Shown here piece by piece: positions 49,304 through 59,400 of a stretch of 64,000 bases of DNA (position 1 is its first letter; each line of letters opens with the position of its first letter). The position numbers were made by a program, and so were the translations under genes. The stretch spans positions 1-64,000 of the forward strand of contig QKCL01000087.1 of the NCBI GenBank assembly GCA_003246895.1, written 5' to 3'. The notes beneath the pieces were generated by a model. It searched no databases and was not told the origin of the DNA. It was given only the letters and a program-made list of their open reading frames with translations. Source of the stretch: Spirochaetota bacterium. Lineage in GTDB: Bacteria > Spirochaetota > UBA4802 > UBA5550.

Positions 49304-50578
49304 ATGGCAAAGGTGTTGATTGTTGAGGAGAGTATGGTATTCGGGACTCTCCTTAGTGAAAAGATTCAGTCTGAACTGGGATTTGATATATTGTGGTCAA
49401 AGTCTTTCAGGGAAACAAGTGATGAAATTGAAAAAGACAGAGATTCAATCTTCGCGGCGGTTCTGGACCTGAGGCTTGCAAATAATGAAGATTTTGATAT
49501 TATAGATTTTGTCATATCGAAAGACGTACCGGTCATTGTCTGCTCATCGGAATTCAGCGATGATGCACAGGACAGAATGTGGTCAAAGAAAATTGTAGAT
49601 TATGTTCTTAAAGCCGGGAAGTGCAGTGTTGATATTATAGTCAATTCACTGAAGAGGCTCAGGGAAAATTCCGGAGTAAAAATTCTTCTTGTCGATGACT
49701 CATCAGTTGTGCGGGCCTCCATAGGAGATCTCCTCCGTAACCAGAATTTTGTAATACTTGAAGCCGGCAACGGTGTAGAAGCCCTGAAAGTAATAGATGA
49801 AAACCCCGACATAAAACTCACTCTCACAGATTACCATATGCCCGACATGGACGGTTATGAACTGACAAAGGCCATCAGAAAACGCTACAGCAAAGATGTT
49901 CATGCTGTAATAGGTATTTCCGGACAGGGCAGTAACAGGCTTTCAGCCAGGTTTCTGAAGTACGGCGCCAATGACTTCATAGGCAAGCCCTTTGTTGTTG
50001 AAGAGCTTTACTGCAGAATAAACCAGAACCTTGACATGATCAGGACCATGGAGGCCGTGCGATATGCGGCAATGTTTGACTACCTTACATCTATCTACAA
50101 CAGAAGGTATCTGTTTCAGGCAGGTTCCAGTTTTATTCAAAATGCAAGAAGGAATAATCTCAGTGCCATGGTAGCGGTGCTTGATATAGATGATTTCAAA
50201 AAAATTAATGACACATACGGCCATCTGACGGGAGACAGGGTAATTGTTGAGATATCACAGATTCTGAAAGCAAGATTCAGGGAATCGGATATAGTGGCAA
50301 GGCTTGGAGGAGAGGAGTTCTGTATCCTTGCACTGAATATGAACAGAGGGTCTGTTAATGAAATTTTCAATGAAGTGAGGGCTACTATTGAGAAGTCCAG
50401 AATCCTGACAGAACGCGGTGACTATATCTCTGTTACTGTCAGTATAGGCATCTGTACCAGCATCAAGAAGGATCTTGAGGAAATGATAAATATTGCTGAT
50501 AAGAAAATGTACAAGGCAAAGGTCTGCGGAAAAAACAGAATATGCACTGACGTGAAAACTGTCTCAAATGTATCATAA
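49304..50578 (+). CDS. REC-REC-GGDEF diguanylate cyclase (PleD-like)
   Basis: 424 aa. Receiver 1 (1-120) has Asp55 (VLDLRLA) but a weakened acidic pocket (IVEES). Receiver 2 (about 125-240) has the normal DDSS pocket, phospho-acceptor Asp176 (LTDYHMP) and Lys in GKPF. The GGDEF domain has GGEEF at 335-339 and the inhibitory I-site RESD five residues before it. It should make c-di-GMP when phosphorylated, with product feedback. Possible operators lie upstream at 49202-49275. Confidence 0.95.
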   Translation: MAKVLIVEESMVFGTLLSEKIQSELGFDILWSKSFRETSDEIEKDRDSIFAAVLDLRLANNEDFDIIDFVISKDVPVIVCSSEFSDDAQDRMWSKKIVDYVLKAGKCSVDIIVNSLKRLRENSGVKILLVDDSSVVRASIGDLLRNQNFVILEAGNGVEALKVIDENPDIKLTLTDYHMPDMDGYELTKAIRKRYSKDVHAVIGISGQGSNRLSARFLKYGANDFIGKPFVVEELYCRINQNLDMIRTMEAVRYAAMFDYLTSIYNRRYLFQAGSSFIQNARRNNLSAMVAVLDIDDFKKINDTYGHLTGDRVIVEISQILKARFRESDIVARLGGEEFCILALNMNRGSVNEIFNEVRATIEKSRILTERGDYISVTVSIGICTSIKKDLEEMINIADKKMYKAKVCGKNRICTDVKTVSNVS

Positions 50579-50614
50579 TAGTTTTTAAAAATAATATAAA
50601 ATCCGGGGAAGGGT

Positions 50615-51013
50615 ATGAAACTGAAGTTCGACATGGTGGGAATCTTCGTCAGCGATATTGAAGTCATGGTCCGGTTCTATTCTGATGTCATGGGGCTGGA
50701 AACAAACTGGAAAACAGGTGAACCCTATGCCGAGTTTTCCAATGATGGAATCAGGTTTGCCATGTTCGAAAGAGCAAAACTGCCCGACCTTCTTGGGCAG
50801 GAACCGTCCTATCCGGCCGGACTGAACGGCACTTTTGAACTTGCAGTAAATGTGGGCAGCCCGGAAAACGTTGATATTACTTTTAATGAAATGCTGGAGA
50901 AGGGCGCGGCACCGGTCTATGGGCCAAGGGATGAACCATGGAAGATGAGGTCGGCAATGGTTTCAGATCCCGAGAAAAATCTCATAGAGATTGCATCCGA
51001 TTTCTGGAAATAG
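50615..51013 (+). CDS. VOC/glyoxalase-superfamily protein
   Basis: 132 aa, two babbab modules: FDMVGIFVSDIEVMVRFYSD at the start and AAPVYGPRDEPWKMRSAMVS, then DPEKNLIEIA at the end. Metal ligands typical of the fold are not clear, so it may be a lyase, dioxygenase or a binding/resistance protein. GGGAAGGG precedes the ATG. Confidence 0.85.
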   Translation: MKLKFDMVGIFVSDIEVMVRFYSDVMGLETNWKTGEPYAEFSNDGIRFAMFERAKLPDLLGQEPSYPAGLNGTFELAVNVGSPENVDITFNEMLEKGAAPVYGPRDEPWKMRSAMVSDPEKNLIEIASDFWK

Positions 51014-51032
51014 TTTGAAGGAGAATCCTTTC

Positions 51033-51653
51033 ATGATCACACCTGAATTTCTGGTTACAACCCTCATAATAGTTCTGCTGCCCGGTACGGGTGTTCTTTA
51101 TACTGTATCGAACGGCCTCTTACACGGGAGAAGGGCGGCATTCTTTGCATCGGCGGGATGCACAGCGGGAATTGTTCCGCACCTTGCCGCTTCTGCCGCG
51201 GGTTTATCCGCGATAATGCACAGCAGCGCTGTAGTATTTCAGGCTGTAAAATATGCAGGAGCTCTCTATCTCCTCTACCTTGCATGGACAATGTGGAGAA
51301 GTGAATCAGGTTTCTCTGTCGATCAAAAGAGCAAGGACAGTGAAGTGAGAGGAAGGGCCATCGCAGTCAGGGCGGTACTGATAAATCTCCTGAACCCCAA
51401 ACTCACCATTTTTTTCTTTGCCTTTATTCCGCAGTTTATACCTTCAGAATCTGTTCACCCTTCAATGGATATGCTTTCACTCAGTCTTGTATTCATGATC
51501 CTGACTTTCATTGTATTTTTCATGTACGGCATTGCTGCCCATGCAATGGGAAATTTTCTGTCTGTAAAGAAGAGGGCCGTCCGGATTGTGACGCGTTCAT
51601 TTTCCGCTGTATTTGCACTCATGGGGCTCAAGCTTGCCCTTTCCGACAGGTAG
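51033..51653 (+). CDS. LysE/RhtB-family exporter
   Basis: 206 aa from ATG 51033, with AAGGAG upstream; the longer frame from 50991 overlaps the preceding gene. About six transmembrane helices. The LysE motif region LLPGTGVLYTVSNGLLHGRRA (helix 1/loop) is characteristic of amino-acid or metabolite exporters. Twenty nt after the VOC gene, probably one operon. Confidence 0.9.
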   Translation: MITPEFLVTTLIIVLLPGTGVLYTVSNGLLHGRRAAFFASAGCTAGIVPHLAASAAGLSAIMHSSAVVFQAVKYAGALYLLYLAWTMWRSESGFSVDQKSKDSEVRGRAIAVRAVLINLLNPKLTIFFFAFIPQFIPSESVHPSMDMLSLSLVFMILTFIVFFMYGIAAHAMGNFLSVKKRAVRIVTRSFSAVFALMGLKLALSDR

Positions 51654-51835
51654 CGGTTTTATATATATCAGCTGCCTGTTGTTTCCATGTAAATCTCCTG
51701 CCTGAAAACTTTATAAGTTAAAATTCTGCAGATGTACATTAATGCTGTTATGTTCGTATAATTGAAACTTTTTGCAGAAAAAGTTGACAGAATACTGAAA
51801 TGTGCAGTTTTATTTCTGTATTGTAAGGAGAGTTC

Positions 51836-52975
51836 ATGAGAATACTTGTTCTGGCGGTTCTTGTTTTTTTCTGGGGATGCGACAGCGGCGGAAGCGGTAC
51901 CTCGGAAGATAAACGAAGCTTCTACATGGGTTTCACGCCATGGCCATATGCTGCAACCATAGAGGCAATTTCAGATGTCTACGGTTTTATTAATTTTGAA
52001 GGAGATCTTGTGGCCCATCATTTTCAGCAGGGCCTGCCATATACAGAGAGCAATATACTTAACATTGACGGATACAGCGCAGCAAATATCAGAAGCGAAA
52101 TTGACGGAAGGATATCCAGTACTGATTCTGGCAAGGTCATCTATCTGGCAATAGATTCCCTTAATGCTTCCAGGAACGGACTGATCGACCAGTGGGATGG
52201 CTCGGGTTCCAACCGGCCCAGAACGGCCCCATGGGATTCGAGGAATTTTGACAGTACAGAGGTGATCACCGCATATGTTGAATTCTCAATTGCAGTCATT
52301 GAAAGATTCAGAAACAGTTACGGCAGGCTGCCGGAGTATTTTAATTACGGCACTGAAGTAAGTGAGCTCATGATCAACAGCAGTGCGGATTTCACGAAAT
52401 TCATATTCTTTGCACAGAATGTATATGCCGCGCTTAAGGCTCAGTACCCTTCTGTAAAATTCATGGTTTCGCTTGCACTGAAGGATCCGGGAAGCAGCGC
52501 AATGTCAACGGTAGCTGCAGGTTTTGACCAGATTAAGAATTATGTTGATGTTGTGGGGATCAGTGTCTATCCATACGCTTTTTTCACCCATGTGGAAAAG
52601 GGAAACCCTGATAATCTCCCTTCGGACTGGATCTCGCAGATAAAGACAATAGCTCCGGGCAAGCCCTATGCCGTTACTGAAACCGGTTGGATTGCAGAGA
52701 ACCTATCTATCCCTGCCTATTCCCTGAACGTAACAAGCGACGGTGCAGCACAGGCCAGATTTGCAGAAAAACTCTTTGAGGAATGCAATGAGTTGGGTGC
52801 TGAATTTATTGTGTGGTTTACATCCTATGATTATGATACACTCTGGACAGATACCCTTGGCAGCGACAGCCTTTCAAAGATATGGAAGGATACCGGTTTT
52901 ATCAGTGAGACTTTTGATGAAAGGCCGGGCCTTGCCACATGGAGGGCATGGATGTCCTTTGCCAGGAAAGAATAA
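51836..52975 (+). CDS. Lipoprotein glycoside hydrolase-like protein (clan GH-A type)
   Basis: 379 aa. Signal peptide with lipobox-like FFWGC and tether DSGGSGTSED. A TIM-barrel-like body follows: FYMGFTPWPYA at strand 1, FNYGTEVSEL with a candidate acid/base Glu, VDVVGISVYPYAFF, and PYAVTETGW with a candidate nucleophile Glu. These motifs match the two catalytic glutamates of clan GH-A enzymes. It probably hydrolyses a polysaccharide at the surface or in the periplasm. The exact family cannot be set by eye. Confidence 0.75.
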   Translation: MRILVLAVLVFFWGCDSGGSGTSEDKRSFYMGFTPWPYAATIEAISDVYGFINFEGDLVAHHFQQGLPYTESNILNIDGYSAANIRSEIDGRISSTDSGKVIYLAIDSLNASRNGLIDQWDGSGSNRPRTAPWDSRNFDSTEVITAYVEFSIAVIERFRNSYGRLPEYFNYGTEVSELMINSSADFTKFIFFAQNVYAALKAQYPSVKFMVSLALKDPGSSAMSTVAAGFDQIKNYVDVVGISVYPYAFFTHVEKGNPDNLPSDWISQIKTIAPGKPYAVTETGWIAENLSIPAYSLNVTSDGAAQARFAEKLFEECNELGAEFIVWFTSYDYDTLWTDTLGSDSLSKIWKDTGFISETFDERPGLATWRAWMSFARKE

Positions 52976-53000
52976 CTCCAGCCGGATACCGGAGTTTTTT
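52975..53000 (+). terminator. Intrinsic terminator of the glycoside hydrolase-like gene
   Basis: ACTCC (52975-52979) pairs with GGAGT (52991-52995), followed by TTTTTT (52995-53000). The stem is short, so the terminator may be weak. It overlaps the end of the convergent gene. Confidence 0.55.
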
Positions 53001-53916
53001 ATGTATCTTTGCGGCTGAAATAAACTGCATCACTGAGTTTGACCTTTTTCAGGCCTGTGAGCAGGTTGGGCAGAGACATGGCCTTTACCTTCTCTTCAAG
53101 TACTTCTCTCTTTGAAAGGTCTCCGAGCCTGAGTATATGTTCCACTGTCATGTCTGATGCCCTTTTTTTCAGTGATTCAAGGGTGTCAGTATATTTATTC
53201 CCCGTAACCGGATGCATGTATGATATTATCCCCTGTTTCAGAATATCTGATGGAGTCCTGTTGTAGAAGAGTTCAAAGTAATTATCAAGACCAAGTCTGA
53301 GAAATCTGTTGGCAAACTTCAGCGCGGAACCGGTTCTCTTCATAGTAAAAGCCCTCTGGTAGAGAAGATGTTTTTTCAGGGCCATTTTCATTACAGGACA
53401 TGCCGTGATGTCATTTAAAAAGAATATGGCAAGGAATTCGGCAACAGTACCTGTATTAATATTTTTAAAATTGATCTGGTTTGCAAGCCGCATTTTCTTC
53501 AGACTGCCGTAATTATGGAAGATCATGTCAATGTCGCTTTCAAGGCGGAAGTGGGTTTTGATGTCTGAGATCCCTGAAAAGTGGTAGACCATGGGGTGGA
53601 ATACGGAATCGGATATGATGTGGCACAGTGTACCCAGTGAAAGGGCTGTCATTTCTTCACAGCTTTTTCTGCAGTTTTGAAGTACATTGATGAATCCGGT
53701 GAATCTTATGTTTTTGGAATCATGGAAGTTTTTGTCTGTCTCCTTCATTATGAAACTGTGTTTTCCGCTGTTCAGATATGCCGGTGTATCAGGGAGAACA
53801 GATCCCAGTATGAAATGATCCTTATTGGACATGAGAATATTGTTTGTGTAGTCCATTTCTTCAAGCTGGCGTAGAACATCTCTGGCGATGTGTATGTGAG
53901 TGAATTCCTTGGGCAT
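52999..53916 (-). CDS. Zinc-dependent phospholipase C-like protein
   Basis: 305 aa. Motif order matches the zinc-dependent PLC family: HIHIARDVLRQL at the N-terminus, FILGSVLPDTPAY, LGTLCHIISDSVFHPMVYHF and RLESDIDMIFH, all supplying His/Asp zinc ligands. There is no signal peptide, so the location is probably cytoplasmic. Five nt downstream of the transporter gene; likely co-transcribed. Confidence 0.85.
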   Translation of the reverse strand: MPKEFTHIHIARDVLRQLEEMDYTNNILMSNKDHFILGSVLPDTPAYLNSGKHSFIMKETDKNFHDSKNIRFTGFINVLQNCRKSCEEMTALSLGTLCHIISDSVFHPMVYHFSGISDIKTHFRLESDIDMIFHNYGSLKKMRLANQINFKNINTGTVAEFLAIFFLNDITACPVMKMALKKHLLYQRAFTMKRTGSALKFANRFLRLGLDNYFELFYNRTPSDILKQGIISYMHPVTGNKYTDTLESLKKRASDMTVEHILRLGDLSKREVLEEKVKAMSLPNLLTGLKKVKLSDAVYFSRKDT

Positions 53917-53921
53917 GGTGG

Positions 53922-55169
53922 TCAGTCCCTCTCACATTTTGAAAGCAGGTAAGCCCCTGAGATAAACAGAATAAAAATCGGAACAACTCCGAATCTTGAT
54001 TCCCCTGTGATCTGGATTGCTGCGCCCATGAGAAAGGGACCCAGTATTGCCGCGAACTTTCCGAATATGTTGTAGATGCCGAAGTACTCTGCAGACTTTT
54101 CCTGGGGGATGATTTTACTGAAGTATGATCTGCTCAGGGCCTGTATCCCGCCCATTGATGTTGCAACAAGTACAGAGAGTATCCAGAATATGAGCTGTTT
54201 CTCCTGAAGTGTTTCAAAGGAGGGGAGAAAGTAGGCAAGGCCTGTAATTACAATATAGACTGCAATTCCCGCTGTTATTATTTTTTTTGTGCTGAAGTAA
54301 TCTGTCATTTTTCCGTAGAGAAGTGCAAAGGGGAAAGCAAGAATCTGGATGGCAAGAATTGCCGAGATAAGCGTAATCTTGTCAAGGCCTGAATCTAGTC
54401 CGTATGTTGCGGCCATGCTTATGATTGTGTCAACGCCGTCAATGTAGAGAAAATAGGCTCCGAGAAAAGTCAGGACCTTTCTGTTTTTCAGAACCGATTT
54501 CAGTTCACCGTAAAATTTTCTCATGGAATTAGACTCACCATGACCAGCGGTGTCCGGTACTTTCCGTGATTTGACATTCTTTATCATGGGTATTGAAAAC
54601 ACCATCCACCACAGAGCTGTTATGAAGAACCCGGCCTTGTAGTATATTCCGTTCCCTTCATTGAGTCTGTCACCTGCGGCAAGAAGCAGCCCTATGACCA
54701 TGAGAAATGGAATAACGGAACCTATATATCCAAAGGCAAATCCGTATGAGGAGATTCTGTCTCTCCTTGATTCTTCCGTAATGTCAACAAGATATGAGTC
54801 ATAGAAAATATTTGCCCCGGCCCATGATATACGGCCGGCGATAAAGAGCCCAAGACACAGAGTCCATGCACCTTTCCATACAGACATGAGCAGAAGGGTG
54901 GCTGTAATTCCTGAAAAGAGAAAGAATGTGAAAAAGTTCTTTTTCTTTCCGCTCATATCAGCCAGGGTACCGAGGTAGGGTGCAAGAATTCCGATGATCA
55001 GGGCGGCACCGGAATTTGAGTAACCCCAGAGGGCGGTTGATTTTTCCATTGAAAGACCGGCAGAGGCGAATTCCTTGAAAAAAATAGGCATCACAACTGT
55101 TATCATTATAAGTACAAATGCCGAGTTTGCAACATCGTAGAGCACCCAGCTTCTTTCGGTTTTGTTCAT
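53922..55169 (-). CDS. MFS transporter, UMF1/Atg22-like family
   Basis: 415 aa, about 12 transmembrane helices. The N-terminal RSWVLYDVANSAFVLIMITV is the family hallmark, and helix 4-5 carries SYGFAFGYIGSV. Eukaryotic relatives export amino acids from vacuoles; the bacterial substrate is uncertain. It is divergent from the REC gene with a 114-nt region between. Confidence 0.9.
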   Translation of the reverse strand: MNKTERSWVLYDVANSAFVLIMITVVMPIFFKEFASAGLSMEKSTALWGYSNSGAALIIGILAPYLGTLADMSGKKKNFFTFFLFSGITATLLLMSVWKGAWTLCLGLFIAGRISWAGANIFYDSYLVDITEESRRDRISSYGFAFGYIGSVIPFLMVIGLLLAAGDRLNEGNGIYYKAGFFITALWWMVFSIPMIKNVKSRKVPDTAGHGESNSMRKFYGELKSVLKNRKVLTFLGAYFLYIDGVDTIISMAATYGLDSGLDKITLISAILAIQILAFPFALLYGKMTDYFSTKKIITAGIAVYIVITGLAYFLPSFETLQEKQLIFWILSVLVATSMGGIQALSRSYFSKIIPQEKSAEYFGIYNIFGKFAAILGPFLMGAAIQITGESRFGVVPIFILFISGAYLLSKCERD

Positions 55170-55283
55170 TCACATATCCGCTATATCAAGTTTTATAGTT
55201 ATATTAGAGAAATAAGTATTGACTGCAAGGAAAATGCGTTTATTTTATAAATTATTTGCTAAAATATTTTTGTGGAGTTTTTT

Positions 55284-55664
55284 TTGAAAATTCTCTTGGT
55301 TGATGATGAAGACATGATTCTTGGAGCCATATCAAGGCTCCTTGAGAAAATGGGACATATTGTCGATACCGCATCATGCGGTGAGGAGGCTGTTGAAAAA
55401 TTCAGCAGGTCTCTCGGCGGGGCTGAAGGCTTCGCCCTTGTAATTGCTGATATCAATATGCCGGAAAGCTTTGGTGCCGAAGAACTATTAAAGAGGCTCA
55501 GGCCTCTTCAGGATGGTGTAAGAGTAGTCGTTTCCAGCGGGCAGACCTTTGATCCGCTTATGGAGAATTACATGGATCACGGTTTTTTCGGAGCAGTTAC
55601 AAAACCCTTTTCAATGGACACACTTAACAAGGTGATTGAAAAGGCATCCTCTCCTAACAGTTAA
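55284..55664 (+). CDS. Single-domain response regulator
   Basis: 126 aa receiver starting at TTG 55284 (GGAG at 55274-55277, 6 nt upstream, supports it over GTG 55272). ILLVDDEDMI supplies the acidic pocket, IADINMPES the phospho-acceptor Asp, VSSGQT the switch Ser, and VTKPFS the Lys. No output domain. It lies 25 nt before a Crp-like gene and 0.75 kb before a GGDEF-EAL gene, which suggests a shared signalling path. Confidence 0.92.
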   Translation: MKILLVDDEDMILGAISRLLEKMGHIVDTASCGEEAVEKFSRSLGGAEGFALVIADINMPESFGAEELLKRLRPLQDGVRVVVSSGQTFDPLMENYMDHGFFGAVTKPFSMDTLNKVIEKASSPNS

Positions 55665-55689
55665 ATATTTAATTCAGCACGGTGTTTTT

Positions 55690-56358
55690 ATGACGTACAG
55701 AAGAGAGAAGGCAGATTCAGGGGATATTATCCTTTCTGTGAGGGAAAATTATTTGTTCCGTGGACTAAGTGAGGAGTTTCTGGCAAAGGCAGTAAATGAA
55801 GGAGAAATTCTCTTTGCTGAACGTGGAGTTATTTCTCCTGCCCATAGGGACGGGAACTCTTTTCTGTTTCTTCTTAAAGGTATATTGAAGTGCACCTATA
55901 AAACAGGGAAGATTCAATATGTAAAATCCGGATCTCCTGTCAAGCTCACGGCCCTTATGGAGGGGTATGGGGATTTAAACGAGATCCGGGCTGTAAGAGA
56001 TTCTCTTATCTTAAAGATTTCCAGAGATACATTTCTTGAATACCTCCCAAAAGGAGGAATTGAGCCTGTTTTATCCTCCCTCCTCGCCAGAATTTCCGAA
56101 CTTGAAGACGCTTCTGCCGGAACTTCATCCACTTCAATTGAAGAGGATTTCTTTATGTTCATCAGAGAAAGTTATGGTTTGAATGATTCAATTGTTCTGG
56201 ACCTGTCCAGATCCGAAATATGCAGTATCCTTGGACTTGATCCTGCCGGATTCAGCGTTATGATCAACAGTTTGAGGAATATGGGGGTCATTGTATGGGA
56301 GGGCGACAGCATGACTTTAAACAGAGAGTATGTCATTAATAAGCTTAAAATAGAGTGA
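55690..56358 (+). CDS. Crp/Fnr-like regulator with degenerate cNMP domain
   Basis: 222 aa from ATG 55690. The N-terminal beta-roll (ENYLFRGLSEEFLAKAVNEG, GNSFLFLLKGILKCTYKTGK) looks Crp-like, but the cyclic-nucleotide phosphate-binding motif is missing. A C-terminal winged helix (VLDLSRSEICSILGLDPAGFSV, LRNMGVIVW) should bind DNA. An effector other than cAMP is likely; c-di-GMP is possible given the neighbouring gene, but that is inference. Confidence 0.75.
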   Translation: MTYRREKADSGDIILSVRENYLFRGLSEEFLAKAVNEGEILFAERGVISPAHRDGNSFLFLLKGILKCTYKTGKIQYVKSGSPVKLTALMEGYGDLNEIRAVRDSLILKISRDTFLEYLPKGGIEPVLSSLLARISELEDASAGTSSTSIEEDFFMFIRESYGLNDSIVLDLSRSEICSILGLDPAGFSVMINSLRNMGVIVWEGDSMTLNREYVINKLKIE

Positions 56359-56415
56359 TCTTTGTTGAAATAACCATAAAGTATTGTTAAACTATATTCC
56401 GGAGATGTTTTCAGG

Positions 56416-59400
56416 ATGGATAGATTTTTGAATTTGTTAAACAGTGAACTCATAGATGATTTTGTGATATGGCTCGATACAGGCGCACGTACGTGTTTTA
56501 TCTCCAGTCCCGCCGAGAAATTCCTTGGTATTGAATATGATGCGTCAAGGGGGGTCCTGCTTGAGGAGCTGATTCATCCGGATGATATACAGTTTCTTCT
56601 TGAAAGGATCTGCAGTTCCAAAGACAGCATAGTTTCCGGCAATCCTGTAACTCTGAGACTATTGAACGGCCACAGAGAGTTTAAGTGTATTGAATTCAAA
56701 CTGAACAATGCTGCCGGACTTGAGTCAAATCCTGACAGGTATGAACTCAGGGCAAGTTCTGTTGACGGCCTCACTGGATCTACAGCCTTTGAACTGGTTT
56801 TCCCTACAATAGAGAAGAATCCGTACCCCATATACTGGATTGACGGCGGGAACCGGATTATTTATGTGAACGATTCGGTCTGCAGGCAGCTTGGATATTT
56901 AAGAGATGAACTCCTTGGAATGAGCATAGCTGAAGTTGATGCAAATGCCACCGATGATGAGCTTTCAAGGCTCTGGAGAGGGCTGAGGAAATATAATGAG
57001 ATCCACTTTGAATCCCTTCACCGTTGTAAAGACGGAAGCCACGTCATGGTTGAAATATCGGCGTTCTATAAGGAGATAGGCGGAAGGGATTACTTTTATG
57101 CATTCACAAAGGACATAACAGGGGAAAGCCGGAACGAGTATAAGCTCATAATGAATGAGATTACCTACAGAACTCATTATAAGTTTTTTCCAGTACCGTC
57201 ATATACATGGAAGTTTAATGGAAGGGATTTTGTTCTTATAGATTTTAACGATGCAGCTGAAGATGAAACTTCCGGAACAATAACCAAATGCCTGGGCATG
57301 ACTGCGGCTGAGTTTTTTGACAATGACCATGATACTCTTGAAAATTTCGGGCACTGCCTCAACAGTAAGAGTACCATACATATCATTGGAAAATTCCCAG
57401 GGAGGCCCATTGATAATTATAGGTATTTTGATCTGACACTTATTTTTATGCCCCCCGATCTGATTACAGTTCATGCAGAGGATATAACAGACAAGCTCTA
57501 TGCCGAGGAGAGGATTCAGTCCCTGGCCAAGTTCCCGGACGAAAACCCGAATCCGGTTTTCAAGGTAAACGGCAGCTATTCTCTTACCTATAACAATGGC
57601 GCAAGTGAGACAGTTTTAAAAGAGTGGTATGAAGGAGATGTTTTCTGCCTGCCTGAAGACCTGAAAAAAGTTGTGGACGAGGTCATTGCCAATAACAGCA
57701 CGAGAAACAGGGAGTTCAACTTTAATTCCAGAACATTTTTTGTCACAGCCTCTCCCGTGGAGGATTCGGGAGAGGTATACATATATGCTTCGGAGATTAC
57801 CGAAAAAATACATGCCAGAGAGGAGCTCCTACTGGCAGGGCATGTATTTGAGGCCACTGCTGAAGGAATCATGGTCTGTGACCATAATGCTTTAATCGTC
57901 AGAGTCAATCCGGCATTTGAGAAAATTACCGGTTATGCATTTGACATGGTAAGGGGAAAGAACCCTTCAGTACTGAAGTCAGGACGGCATTCCGACAGTT
58001 TTTATTCCGACATGTGGGGCAAGCTGAACGCAGTTGGTAAATGGGAAGGAGAGATCTGGAACAGAAGGAGAAGCGGTGAAGTATACCCGTCCTGGATGAC
58101 AATCGATGCAGTCAACGGCAAGGAGGGGGAACTTAAAAATTATGTATGCGTATTTTCCGATATAAGCGATATTAAAAAATCCGAGGAGGAAATTGTTTAT
58201 CAGGCTTATCATGATCCTCTGACCGGACTTCCAAACAGAAATCTTTTCAATGACAGGCTAACCCTTGCCCTGATTCAGGCGAAAAGGGAAAATACACGTG
58301 CTGCAGTTCTATTCATAGACCTTGACCGTTTCAAGATAATTAATGACGGACTCGGGCATATAGTGGGAGATTATCTGCTTCAGGAAGCTTCAAGCCGTCT
58401 TGAAAAATGTATAAGGACAGGAGATACTCTTGCCAGAATCGGTGGAGATGAATTTATCCTGATACTTCCATTCATAAATGAAATAAGTGACAGCACAAAG
58501 GTTGCAAACAGAATACTCGGCTATTTCCGTGAGCCGATGTTTATTGAGGGGCATGAACTTTTTGTTACTTCCAGTATCGGTATCAGTATTTTCCCTGACG
58601 ACGGGCAGAATGCTTCAGAAATGTACAAGAACTCAGATATAGCCATGTATCATGCAAAGTCCATGGGAGGTAACGGTTACAAGTTTTTCTCCAGGGAAAT
58701 GAACAATGATACAAATCTCAGGCTGAAGCTTGAAATAGATCTCAGACGCGCTCTTGATCTTGATCAGTTTGAACTGTATTACCAGCCCATTGTAAATTTT
58801 CAGCAGCAGAAAATTGTCGGAGCAGAGGCCCTTATAAGATGGAACCACCCGGAACTTGGTCTTGTTACCCCGGACAGCTTTATTCCAATTGCCGAGGAGA
58901 CAGGGCTGATCACAGCCATTAATGACTGGGTCATGAAGAGGGCATGTTCGGATCACAGAAACATTAAGCAGGAAGGTTACGGCAACTTCTATTTTTCTGT
59001 TAATATGACTTCCCACCAGTTCATGAACAGAAGAATAGTTGATACCGTTTTTTCAGCCCTTAAGGAATACGGCATGTCACCGGATAATCTGGTAATAGAA
59101 ATTACGGAAGACAGCATCATGAAAAATGTTGATGAGATTATTGGAGTTATGGCTGAACTGAGGGCCCTTGGGATCAGGTTTTCAATAGATGATTTCGGAA
59201 CAGGTTACTCTTCATTAAGTTACCTGAAAAAGTTTCCGCTTGATAATCTGAAGATAGACCGGTCGTTTGTCGTGGACCTTCCATATGACTACGACAGCAA
59301 CACTCTTGCCAGGACAATCATTGTACTTGCAAGAGAACTTGGGCTCAATGTCATTGCCGAGGGAGTTGAAGAACAGGAACAGCTGGATTTCTTTAAGAAT

